Notes: generated by a model not told the origin, from the letters alone. A stretch of DNA of 9,303 bases from Deltaproteobacteria bacterium RIFCSPLOWO2_02_56_12 (GCA_001799045.1 MGRY01000163.1:1-9303), one strand, 5' to 3'; shown: positions 1-7,106, counted from the first letter of the stretch. Made by a program: numbers and translations.

Positions 1-3000
1 CGCGACTTCCTGCGCTGGATGGGGATCGGGACGGGCACGGCAGCTCTCACCACGGGATTACCGCTGCGCCTGCTGGCCGCAACACGACCGGACGAGAACC
101 CGCTCGCCGGCTCGGTGGATCGCGCCTGGGAAAAAATTTACCGCGATCAATATCGGTACGATCAGACCTTCGATTGGGTCTGCTCCCCAAACGACACCCA
201 CGCCTGCCGCGTTCGCGCCTACATGCGAAACGGTATTATCACTCGCCTCGGCAATACCTACGATTACCAAACGTACGCCGACCTTTACGGCAATAAGGCC
301 ACTGCCAATTGGAACCCCCGCCAGTGCGCCAAGGGATACACTTTCCACCGAGTGATCTACGGACCTTATCGGCTCAGACACCCGATCGTCAGAAAAGGAT
401 GGAAGGCCTGGGCCGATGCCGGTTTTCCCGAGCTGACGCCGGAAAACAAGACCAAGTACATGTTTGATAACCGCGGCCAGGACGAGTTCGTCCAGATCTC
501 CTGGGAGGATGCGTTCGACAATATCGCCAAGGCGCTGGCCGCCATTTCGACCCGTTACAGTGGCGAGGAGGGAGCCAAAAAGCTGCTGGCCCAAGGCTAC
601 CAGCCCGAGATGGTCAAGGAGATGGGCGGGGCAGGTACTCGCACCATTAAGATGCGTGGCGGAATGGGCCTGCTCGGCGTTATCGGCAAGTACGGCATGT
701 ATCGCCTCAACAACTCCCTCGCCCTGCTCGATGCTAAAATCCGTGGCGTTGATCACGAACATGCCCGCGCCGGGCGCAATTTCTCGAACTACACCTGGCA
801 CGGCGACCAGGCACCGGGACACCCGTGGGTGCACGGACTGCAAGCCTCGGATTGCGACTTCAACGATCTGCGCTCCTCCAAGCTCATCATCATGGACGGG
901 AAGAATCTCGTCGAGAACAAACTCACGGACTCCCACTGGTTTATCGAGTGCATGGAGCGTGGGGCCAAGATCGTTGTGATCGCGCCGGAATACGGCCCTC
1001 CCTCGACCAAAGCCGACTATTGGATTCCCATCCGGCCGACGACCGACGCCGCGCTTTGGCTCGGCATCACGAAACTGATGATCGATAACAAGTGGTACGA
1101 CGAAGCCTTCGTGAAGCGCTTCACCGACTTCCCGTTGCTGGTGCGAAAGGACAACCTCAAGCGCCTGCGCGCCCACGAGATCTTCCCGGACTATAAAACG
1201 CTGGCGACTCTTTCGCCCGATGGTCCGTCGATGAAGATCCAGGGGATCACCCCGGAGCAGCATGTCAAACTCGGCGACTTCGTGGTCTGGGACCGGAAGA
1301 GGAACGGCCCGGTCGCCGTCACGCGTGACGACATAGGCGAGACAATGGCTAGGAAGGGATTGGAGCCGGCCCTGGAGGGGAGCTTCAAGATCAGGCTGGT
1401 AGACGGCAAGGAGATTGAAGTCGCCACGCTATGGACGCTCTACCAGACACATCTCAAAGACTACGATCTCGACACGGTGGCCGAGATCACGCGTGCGCCA
1501 AAAAATCTGATCGAACAGCTGGCACGGGATATCGCTACGATGAAGCCGGTGTCGATCCACCAGGGCGAGGGAATCAACCACTGGTTCCATGCCACCGAGA
1601 TGAACCGCGCCTCTTATCTCCCCCTGATGCTCACCGGCAACATCGGCCAGCGTGGCGCCGGCTCTCACACCTGGGCTGGAAACTACAAGGCGGCGCTCTT
1701 CCAGGGTTCTCCTTGGACTGGACCCGGCTTCAAGGGCTGGGTAGCCGAGGATCCGTTTGATATTAATCTCGACCCGAAAGCGCCCGGCAAGGCCGTCAAG
1801 ACCCACGCCTATACCAAGGACGAGGAGCCTGCGTATTGGAACCATGGAGACATGGCGTTGATCGTCAACACGCCGAAGTTCGGGCGCAAGAACTTCACCG
1901 GCGACACTCACATGCCCACGCCGACCAAGGCGATCATCTTCTCCAACGTCAACCTCATCAACAATGCCAAATGGGCCTATGGCATGATCAAGAACGTCAA
2001 TCCCAATGTGGAGATGATCGTCTCGATCGACATCCAGATGACCGCTTCGATCGAGTACTCAGATCTTGCTCTGCCCGCTAATAGCTGGGTGGAGTTCGAA
2101 GGGCTCGAGATTACCGCAAGCTGTTCAAACCCGTTCTTGCAGATTTGGAAGGGCGGCATCCCGCCGGTGTTCGACAGCCGGGATGATTTAATGATCCTCG
2201 CGGGCATTGCCAATGGTCTGGCCGATGTGACCGGCGAAAAACGCTTCCGCGACTATTTTGCCTTCGCTGCGCCGGACAAACGCGGGGTCTACATCCAGCG
2301 GCTGCTCGACACCTGCACGACAACCACCGGATATAAACTGGAGGACATTATGGCCGGAAAGTACGGCCCTCCGGGCGGCTGCCTGCTGAACTTCCGCACC
2401 TACCCTCGGATACCCTTCTACGAGCAGGTGCACGACAGCGAGCCATTCCACACCGACACAGGTCGCCTGCACGCCTACGCCGACGTCCCGGAAGCGATCG
2501 AGTATGGAGAAAATTTCATCGTCCACCGCGAAGGGCCGGAGGCCACTCCCTATCTGCCCAACGTCATCGTGAGCGCCAATCCTTACATCCGCCCGGAGGA
2601 TTACGGCATCCCGCTCAACGCCGAGCACTGGGACGAGCGCACCATCCGCAACGTCAAGATGCCGTGGAACAAGGTGAAGGAGACCAGGAACTTCCTCTGG
2701 GAGAAGGGGTTCCAGTTTTACTGCCTGACTCCCAAGACGCGCCACCGGGTGCACTCGAGCTGGTCCAACGTCGATTGGCACATGCTTTACGACTCGAATT
2801 TCGGCGATCCTTACCGTTTGGACAAACGGGCGCCTTCGGTTGGAGAACACCAGCTCCACATGAATCCTCAGGCCGCCAGGGATCTCGGCATCAATGACGG
2901 CGACTACGTTTACGTGGATGCCAACCCGGCGGACCGCCCCTACCTGGGGGCCAAGCCCAGCGATCCGTTCTACAAGGTTTCCCGCTGTATGCTCCGCGTG

Positions 3001-3438
3001 AAGTACAACCACGCTTATCCCTACAACTGCATCATGATGAAGCACGCGCCCTTTATCGCAACAGAAAAGAGCGTCAAGGCCCACGAGACCAGACCCGACG
3101 GCCGCGCCCTCTCGGAGAACACCGGCTATCAGGCCAATCTCCGCTACGGCTCGCAGCAGTCGATCACACGCAACTGGCACATGCCCATGCATCAAACCGA
3201 CACCCTGTTTCACAAGGCGAAGGTCTCTATGAGCTTTATCTTCGGCGGTGAGGCCGACAACCATGCGATCAACACCGTGCCTAAGGAGACGTTGGTCCGA
3301 GTCACCAAAGCCGAAGACGGCGGTCTGGGCGGCAAGGGGATCTGGAAGCCGGCAACCACCGGATATACACCCGACAACGAAAGCGATGTAATGAAGAAGT
3401 ACCTGGCAGGGGAGCTGACAAAAGTAAGCAAAGGATAG
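1..3438 (+). CDS. nxrA: NXR/NarG-type molybdopterin oxidoreductase catalytic (alpha) subunit, 5'-truncated
   Basis: This is the catalytic subunit of a type II DMSO-reductase-family enzyme that interconverts nitrite and nitrate at a Mo-bis-MGD centre. The frame is open from base 1. The first visible residues, RDFLRWMGIGTG followed by a hydrophobic stretch, look like the second half of a Tat signal (RRxFL), so the true start lies just upstream and the ATG at 19 is internal. That predicts a periplasmic enzyme. Counting codons from base 1, C61, D65, C69 and C109 fit the N-terminal [4Fe-4S] (FS0) site in the C-x3-D-x3-C form I remember from Nitrospira NxrA, where NarG has H-x3-C-x3-C. YTWHGDQ (264-270) holds the probable Mo-ligand Asp, D269. 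Many long blocks resemble Nitrospira NxrA as I recall it (WVCSPNDTHACRVRA, YWNHGD, EYGENFI.HREGPEATPYLPN, GDYVYVD.NPADRPY). The visible 1145 residues match the usual NxrA length. Nitrate reductases of the same clade exist, so the physiological direction is open. Confidence 0.9.
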   Translation, partial: RDFLRWMGIGTGTAALTTGLPLRLLAATRPDENPLAGSVDRAWEKIYRDQYRYDQTFDWVCSPNDTHACRVRAYMRNGIITRLGNTYDYQTYADLYGNKATANWNPRQCAKGYTFHRVIYGPYRLRHPIVRKGWKAWADAGFPELTPENKTKYMFDNRGQDEFVQISWEDAFDNIAKALAAISTRYSGEEGAKKLLAQGYQPEMVKEMGGAGTRTIKMRGGMGLLGVIGKYGMYRLNNSLALLDAKIRGVDHEHARAGRNFSNYTWHGDQAPGHPWVHGLQASDCDFNDLRSSKLIIMDGKNLVENKLTDSHWFIECMERGAKIVVIAPEYGPPSTKADYWIPIRPTTDAALWLGITKLMIDNKWYDEAFVKRFTDFPLLVRKDNLKRLRAHEIFPDYKTLATLSPDGPSMKIQGITPEQHVKLGDFVVWDRKRNGPVAVTRDDIGETMARKGLEPALEGSFKIRLVDGKEIEVATLWTLYQTHLKDYDLDTVAEITRAPKNLIEQLARDIATMKPVSIHQGEGINHWFHATEMNRASYLPLMLTGNIGQRGAGSHTWAGNYKAALFQGSPWTGPGFKGWVAEDPFDINLDPKAPGKAVKTHAYTKDEEPAYWNHGDMALIVNTPKFGRKNFTGDTHMPTPTKAIIFSNVNLINNAKWAYGMIKNVNPNVEMIVSIDIQMTASIEYSDLALPANSWVEFEGLEITASCSNPFLQIWKGGIPPVFDSRDDLMILAGIANGLADVTGEKRFRDYFAFAAPDKRGVYIQRLLDTCTTTTGYKLEDIMAGKYGPPGGCLLNFRTYPRIPFYEQVHDSEPFHTDTGRLHAYADVPEAIEYGENFIVHREGPEATPYLPNVIVSANPYIRPEDYGIPLNAEHWDERTIRNVKMPWNKVKETRNFLWEKGFQFYCLTPKTRHRVHSSWSNVDWHMLYDSNFGDPYRLDKRAPSVGEHQLHMNPQAARDLGINDGDYVYVDANPADRPYLGAKPSDPFYKVSRCMLRVKYNHAYPYNCIMMKHAPFIATEKSVKAHETRPDGRALSENTGYQANLRYGSQQSITRNWHMPMHQTDTLFHKAKVSMSFIFGGEADNHAINTVPKETLVRVTKAEDGGLGGKGIWKPATTGYTPDNESDVMKKYLAGELTKVSKG

Positions 3439-3449
3439 CAAGGAAGCCT

Positions 3450-3505
3450 TCAGCGATCAGCCCTCAGCAAGATCAAAGCTGAAAGCTGACTGTTGAGAGC
3501 TGACC
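3450..3505. repeat. Heptad-built inverted repeat A (TCAGCNN / GCTGANN)
   Basis: This intergenic element consists of eight consecutive in-phase 7-bp units. Three TCAGCNN units (3450-3470) are followed by one spacer heptad (3471-3477) and then four GCTGANN-like units (3478-3505, one reading GTTGAGA). The two arms are reverse complements in their conserved five bases, so RNA or single-stranded DNA could fold into a hairpin in several registers. It begins 11 bases after the alpha-subunit stop codon. It is probably a dispersed, non-coding genomic repeat. Confidence 0.75.
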
Positions 3506-3527
3506 GAGACGAAAGGATCATACAAGA

Positions 3528-3627
3528 TGTCATTCTGAGCGCAAGCGAAGAATCTCATGAAAGACTAGACCCTTCGCGGAGCCTGCCCTGAGCAGAAGAG
3601 AGATCCTTCGTTTCACTCAGGATGACA
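3528..3627. repeat. ~100-bp palindromic repeat of the TGTCATTCTGAGC type
   Basis: The left arm (3528-3556) begins TGTCATTCTGAGC and ends GAATCTC. The right arm (3600-3627) is its imperfect reverse complement, ending CTCAGGATGACA. The interior contains CCCTTCG and GCCTGCCCTGAGC, words I recognise from the same repeat type in many environmental bacterial genomes. It has no coding content. It may act as a miniature inverted-repeat element or as an mRNA hairpin between the alpha subunit and the downstream genes; its mobility is unproven. Confidence 0.75.
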
Positions 3628-3633
3628 AGTGAA

Positions 3634-3648
3634 GGGCTCAGGGTGACA
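3634..3648. repeat. Extra half-copy of the TGTCA..CTGAG arm
   Basis: GGGCTCAGGGTGACA repeats the outer end of the palindrome's right arm (CTCAGGATGACA) a few bases downstream and in the same orientation. It looks like a leftover arm from a second, deleted or nested copy of the 3528-3627 element. Confidence 0.55.
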
Positions 3649-3656
3649 AAAGCAAA

Positions 3657-3662
3657 GAGGAG
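3657..3662 (+). promoter_or_regulatory. Ribosome binding site of the 96-residue ORF
   Basis: GAGGAG lies six bases before the ATG at 3669, directly after the repeat cluster, and supports this start and the reality of the small gene. Confidence 0.65.
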
Positions 3663-3668
3663 AGAGAG

Positions 3669-3959
3669 ATGCCTTACAACGACCCTGATCCGAGTGATCC
3701 CAATGTCCTGGTAGGCGTCGTATTGCCGGCGGATGCCGAGGCGATGCGCGAGATGGCCTATGTCTTCGCCGAAGAGTTTGCGCGCATGGGATACGACAAG
3801 AGTCAGCTCCTCAGCGTATTCCAGAACCCGTTTTACGCCGGTGCGCACGGTGCCTACCGCACCCTTGGCAAAGAGGCGATCCACGCTATTATAGACGAGT
3901 GCCTCGTCGCCTGGGGCTCTGTGCGCTTGATCGACCGTGATAATGGAAAGGAGACGTAA
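3669..3959 (+). CDS. Small conserved-looking protein between NXR alpha and beta genes
   Basis: This 96-residue soluble protein has no signal peptide, membrane segment or cysteine pair. The N-terminus is acidic and proline-rich (DPDPSDPNVLVGV). The rest should be mostly helical, with the blocks AMREMAYVFAEEFARMGYD (about 24-42), an aromatic NPFYAGAHGAYR block (about 55-66) and a final helix IHAIIDECLVAWG. I do not recognise a named family, although I have the impression that similar small proteins sit beside iron-sulfur subunits of molybdoenzymes. It is preceded by a good GAGGAG site and its stop lies two bases before the beta-subunit start, so the two are probably co-translated. Placement between catalytic and electron-transfer subunits suggests an assembly factor or small accessory subunit; that is inference. 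The GC-rich codon use matches its neighbours and supports it as a real gene. Confidence 0.8.
   Translation: MPYNDPDPSDPNVLVGVVLPADAEAMREMAYVFAEEFARMGYDKSQLLSVFQNPFYAGAHGAYRTLGKEAIHAIIDECLVAWGSVRLIDRDNGKET
3947..3953 (+). promoter_or_regulatory. Ribosome binding site of the beta subunit
   Basis: AAAGGAG lies eight bases before the ATG at 3962 and sits inside the last codons of the upstream small gene, so translation of the two is probably coupled. Confidence 0.65.
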
Positions 3960-3961
3960 AC

Positions 3962-5227
3962 ATGCCCAAAGTTCATAACTGGCAGATCGGCCGGGAGATG
4001 GCTTACCCTTACAAGGCGGCTTTCCCGCGCCGTCAATTTGCCTTCGTCTTCAACACCAACCGCTGCATCGCCTGCCAGAGCTGCACCATGGCATGCAAGT
4101 CCACCTGGACCTTCAACAAAGGCCAGGAACAAATGTGGTGGGCCAATGTAGAGACGAAACCCTACGGAGGATATCCCCAGTTCTGGGACGTCAAGATCCT
4201 CGATCTCTTGGAAAAGGCCAACGCCGGAAACCAGCGCTGGTCGGGAAAGCCTTCCGCCGATTCGAAGCGACCTTACGGCCAGTTTGACGGCCAGACGATT
4301 TTCGAGGCGCAGAAGATGCTCACCCCCGATAGCGCTCGGGTGCTCGGCTATCTGCCCAGCGATGAGGAGTGGAATTCGCCCAATATCTACGAAGATAACC
4401 CGGTCGGAAAAAAAGGGGTGCGCTACGAATTCGACAAAACTGGCGTGGAGCTTCCGGAGCATAAGACCTGGTTCTTCTATCTGGCGCGCATCTGTAACCA
4501 TTGCAGTTATCCGGCCTGTCTGGCCGCCTGTCCGCGCCAGGCGATCTACAAGCGACCCGAGGACGGAATCGTGCTCATAGACCAGAAGGAGTGCCGTGGC
4601 TACCGCAAGTGTGTCGAGGCCTGCCCGTACAAGAAGTCGATGTACCGGGGCAATACCAGAGTCTCGGAGAAATGCATCGCCTGCTATCCGCGCGTCGAGG
4701 GAAAGGACCCGGAGACCAAGGGGCAACCGATGGAGACCCGCTGCATGACGGCGTGCATCGGCCAGATCCGCATGCAGGGGCTGGTTAAAATGAACCGCGA
4801 CGGTGCCTGGGCCGAAGATCGATACCACCCGCTTTACTACCTCGTACACGTGGCCAAGGTGGCCCTGCCCCTTTATCCGCAGTTCGGCACAGAGCCCAAC
4901 GGCTACTACATCCCGCCGCGCTGGGTGCCGCGCGACTACCTGAGACAGATGTTCGGTCCCGGAGTCGACGAGGCCATCGAGCGTTATGCCAATCCGGACC
5001 GGGAGCTGCTCGCGGTGCTTCAACTCTTCCGCCGCTCCAACCGGATCATCTCCCGCTACCAGATCAAAGAGGGGCCGAAGGTCTACGAGGCGACGTTGCG
5101 CGGGAAAAAGATAACCCTATATAACGATACCGTCATTGCCTATGGCCAGGACGGAAAGGAGATTTTCCGCACCACAGTAGAAGAACCGCTGCACGTGCGG
5201 CCGGCTCAGCATGCGAACTCGATATGA
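3962..5227 (+). CDS. nxrB: NXR/NarH-type iron-sulfur electron-transfer (beta) subunit
   Basis: This subunit carries electrons between the Mo active site of the alpha subunit and the external partner. It has 421 residues and no signal peptide, so it would leave the cell as a passenger of the Tat-tagged alpha subunit. Four cysteine clusters are visible: C35/C38/C41/C45; C178/C181/C186/C190; C211/C217/C221, with Y214 where a fourth Cys would sit (NarH-type proteins have Trp there and bind [3Fe-4S]); and C238/C241/C261/C265. That predicts three [4Fe-4S] and one [3Fe-4S] cluster. Blocks such as MWWANVETKPYGGYPQFWDVK minus its last residue, YKRPEDGIVLIDQ, RVSEKCIACYPR and LPLYPQFGTEPNGYYIPPRW closely resemble Nitrospira NxrB as I recall it. 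The first cluster has Cys at position 45, where I remember Asp in Nitrospira. The start is backed by AAAGGAG eight bases upstream. Confidence 0.92.
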   Translation: MPKVHNWQIGREMAYPYKAAFPRRQFAFVFNTNRCIACQSCTMACKSTWTFNKGQEQMWWANVETKPYGGYPQFWDVKILDLLEKANAGNQRWSGKPSADSKRPYGQFDGQTIFEAQKMLTPDSARVLGYLPSDEEWNSPNIYEDNPVGKKGVRYEFDKTGVELPEHKTWFFYLARICNHCSYPACLAACPRQAIYKRPEDGIVLIDQKECRGYRKCVEACPYKKSMYRGNTRVSEKCIACYPRVEGKDPETKGQPMETRCMTACIGQIRMQGLVKMNRDGAWAEDRYHPLYYLVHVAKVALPLYPQFGTEPNGYYIPPRWVPRDYLRQMFGPGVDEAIERYANPDRELLAVLQLFRRSNRIISRYQIKEGPKVYEATLRGKKITLYNDTVIAYGQDGKEIFRTTVEEPLHVRPAQHANSI

Positions 5228-5238
5228 CGCAAATAGAT

Positions 5239-5298
5239 CGAAGATTGAAGATGGAGGATAGAAGATCGCGATTCTCGATCCTCGATTCTCCATCCTCG
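5239..5298. repeat. Heptad-built inverted repeat B (GARGATN / CGATYCT)
   Basis: This is a 60-bp element in the gap between the beta subunit and the chaperone gene. The left arm (5239-5268) is made of in-phase 7-bp units of the form GARGATN. The right arm (5269-5298) is made of CGATYCT-like units and abuts it without a spacer. By my alignment the left arm and the reverse complement of the right arm agree at 22 of 30 positions. It has no coding content. The design parallels element 3450-3505 although the unit sequences differ. Confidence 0.75.
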
Positions 5299-5320
5299 GA
5301 CACGGGCGTTTGATGCCTTC

Positions 5321-5325
5321 AGGAG
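5321..5325 (+). promoter_or_regulatory. Ribosome binding site of the chaperone gene
   Basis: AGGAG lies six bases before the ATG at 5332. A second in-frame ATG follows two codons later at 5338, but the spacing favours the first. Confidence 0.6.
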
Positions 5326-5331
5326 ACCGCA

Positions 5332-6135
5332 ATGTCAATGGAAATATCGCAAAATGATCGAGAGGTAAGTGAAATCGACCTGGCCCTTTGCCGGGCGACC
5401 ATCTACGGCGCGCTGGCGCTCGGCCTTAGGGCGCCCACAGATGAAACAGTTGCCCGCCTGGTTGCGGTCGAGGGCGCGACCGCTCTGGCCGAGGCTGCCG
5501 CGGTGCTGGATGCCAACGGAGCATCGCGCCTCGGTTCTACGGCCTTGAGGCTCTGCGCAGATAAAGTATCACCCGACACGCTATCATACTCGCACAGACG
5601 CCTCTTCGGCCATACTGCTGGCGGAACGGCGCCGCCGTATGAAACCGAATACGGGGCTGAAGCGCTTTTTCAGCAGCCTCAAGAATTAGGCGATCTGGCG
5701 GGTTTTTACCTGGCATTCGGCCTCACCCTGAACCAGGCGGAGCATGAGAGGGCGGACCACGTGAGCTGCGAATGCGAGTTTCTTTCCTTCCTCTGCTTAA
5801 AAGAGGCTTATGCTTTGGAAAAGGGGGACGTATCGATGCTGGAAGAAGTGCGAAAGGGCGCACGCCTCTTTTTGCGCGATCACCTGGGGCGCTTTGTCCC
5901 GTCCTTCACTAGAAAGCTCGTCATCGAAGACCAGGGCGGATTTTACGGAGTCCTGGGCGAGCTCTGCGCGAGATTCGTCACTGAGGAGTGTGTTCGGCTT
6001 GGCCTGCCTGTGGGTCCAGAGAACCTGGGCCTCCGTCCAGCCACCGACGATCGTGTCCCGATGGCGTGCGGTACCGGCGCGGAGTGCGCGGCGATGCCCG
6101 GGGTGTGCGATCCTGAGGAAAACGGAGCCATATGA
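5332..6135 (+). CDS. TorD/NarJ/DmsD-family molybdoenzyme maturation chaperone
   Basis: This is a cytoplasmic chaperone that would bind the alpha subunit, protect its Tat signal and hold it open for Mo cofactor insertion. It has 267 residues and is largely helical. Family landmarks are LCRATIYGALALGLRAP (about 19-35), SYSHRRLFG (85-93), PPYETEYG (101-108) and the signature ERADHVSCECEFLSFLCLKE (139 onward), which matches the TorD-type E-x2-DH-x3-E-x2-F pattern. A block FLRDHLGRFVPSF follows. The C-terminal tail is unusual in carrying three cysteines (C246, C252, C259) in a Gly/Met/Pro-rich stretch, which might bind a metal or be redox active. The next gene starts inside its stop codon (ATGA). 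Position after the alpha and beta genes indicates a dedicated chaperone; the subfamily name is uncertain, so no symbol is given. Confidence 0.88.
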   Translation: MSMEISQNDREVSEIDLALCRATIYGALALGLRAPTDETVARLVAVEGATALAEAAAVLDANGASRLGSTALRLCADKVSPDTLSYSHRRLFGHTAGGTAPPYETEYGAEALFQQPQELGDLAGFYLAFGLTLNQAEHERADHVSCECEFLSFLCLKEAYALEKGDVSMLEEVRKGARLFLRDHLGRFVPSFTRKLVIEDQGGFYGVLGELCARFVTEECVRLGLPVGPENLGLRPATDDRVPMACGTGAECAAMPGVCDPEENGAI

Positions 6136-7106
6136 AACCGGTAGACCTATTGCACTACGATCCCGGTCTCATGGAGGAGACGGTTTTTCTCGCCATCCGG
6201 GAAGATCGGGAGGCAAAGAGATTCCATAGAGAAAGGCACCTTCTTTATAAGATCACGAATGCGGAGGAGCGCGAGCGGGCTTTCCAGGATTTCTACCGGA
6301 CATGGTTTTTCCGCTTGGGTTTTTCCGAGCAGATCGAAAAGGCGCTTGGCGAACAGCCTCTTATCTCCTCCGGCGTCAAGGGCTGTTTCGTTGCCCGCGC
6401 CCCGGGAAAGCCGGAGGAAGGAGCGGAGCTCTTCGTCAACCCTGAAGAAAAACTCAGTAACAGAGAACAACGTACCATTAGCATCTTCTTGCTGCCTGAA
6501 TCCCTCCTGAATCCTTCCGTCTTATTGACCTTCCTCCGCCACGAGCTGCTGCACATTGCCGACATGCTCGATCCCGGCTTTGGCTATGAACGGGAGCTGC
6601 CAGCCGCCGAGGCCGGACCCACTCACGATCGGCTACACAAAGAGCGCTACCGGGTCTTGTGGGACGCGACAATCGATGGCCGGATGGTGCGGCGAGGGTG
6701 GGCGGACGAGTCCGTACGTGCCAATCGCTTATGTGATTTCCGCCAGGCCTTTTCCATGCTCGCAGAGGATATCGAGGATCTCTTCAGTCGTTTTTTTGAT
6801 CGCGAGCCGCACACCCACGCGGAACTTGTTGCCTTTGTATTTGACCCCAGGGCAGTCGTGGGGACATACGAGGGCTACTATCCCGGCGCCCGCTGCCCCC
6901 TTTGCGGATTTCCAACCTACACCTTCGAGCCGGAGCCCGAACGTCTTGCTCCAGAGGTGGCCAATCAGATTACTCAGGACTTTCCCCATTGGCAATGCGC
7001 CGATGGCCTATGTACGCAGTGCGCGGATCTTTACCGGGCTCGCAATGCATCGACATCGGCTACCCAGAGCCTACCCGGAAACTTATTTCTCGGCCCGCAA
7101 AGCTGA
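6132..7106 (+). CDS. Putative HExxH metalloprotein with C-terminal zinc ribbon, NXR operon
   Basis: This 324-residue protein has no signal peptide or membrane segment, and I do not recognise a named family. Two metal-site candidates are visible. One is RHELLHIADMLDP, with H137, E138 and H141 in the classical zincin HExxH pattern; nearby acidic or His residues such as D144, D147 or H165 could complete the site. The other is a C-terminal zinc ribbon made of C255-x2-C258 and C294-x2-C297, with C289 also close by. The region HDRLHKERYRVLWDATIDGR (165-184) looks conserved-like. Its ATG overlaps the chaperone stop (ATGA), so the two are translationally coupled, and it ends the operon. I infer a cytosolic role in maturation or quality control of the oxidoreductase, perhaps proteolytic. 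HExxH alone does not prove peptidase activity, and the His pair could bind a different metal. It is confidently a real gene; its function is a guess. Confidence 0.82.
   Translation: MKPVDLLHYDPGLMEETVFLAIREDREAKRFHRERHLLYKITNAEERERAFQDFYRTWFFRLGFSEQIEKALGEQPLISSGVKGCFVARAPGKPEEGAELFVNPEEKLSNREQRTISIFLLPESLLNPSVLLTFLRHELLHIADMLDPGFGYERELPAAEAGPTHDRLHKERYRVLWDATIDGRMVRRGWADESVRANRLCDFRQAFSMLAEDIEDLFSRFFDREPHTHAELVAFVFDPRAVVGTYEGYYPGARCPLCGFPTYTFEPEPERLAPEVANQITQDFPHWQCADGLCTQCADLYRARNASTSATQSLPGNLFLGPQS

Noticed and set aside
58..1263. Long minus-strand open frame of 401 codons opposite the alpha gene
   Set aside because: It is a GC-rich shadow of the alpha subunit, which has clear family motifs in the plus frame; the translated minus frame shows no recognisable domain.
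2188..3441. Minus-strand open frame of 417 codons
   Set aside because: Antisense shadow of the same alpha gene; low-complexity, Val/Gly/Arg-rich translation without motifs.
3450..3648. CRISPR array
   Set aside because: Repeat units are 7 bp or palindromic arms without regular unique spacers, and no cas genes are present.
3555..3884. Minus-strand ORF of 109 codons
   Set aside because: It starts within the small plus-strand gene and runs out through the palindromic repeats; its end is repeat-derived sequence.
3854..5023. Minus-strand open frame of 389 codons
   Set aside because: Antisense to the beta subunit, whose four cysteine clusters prove the plus frame is the coding one.
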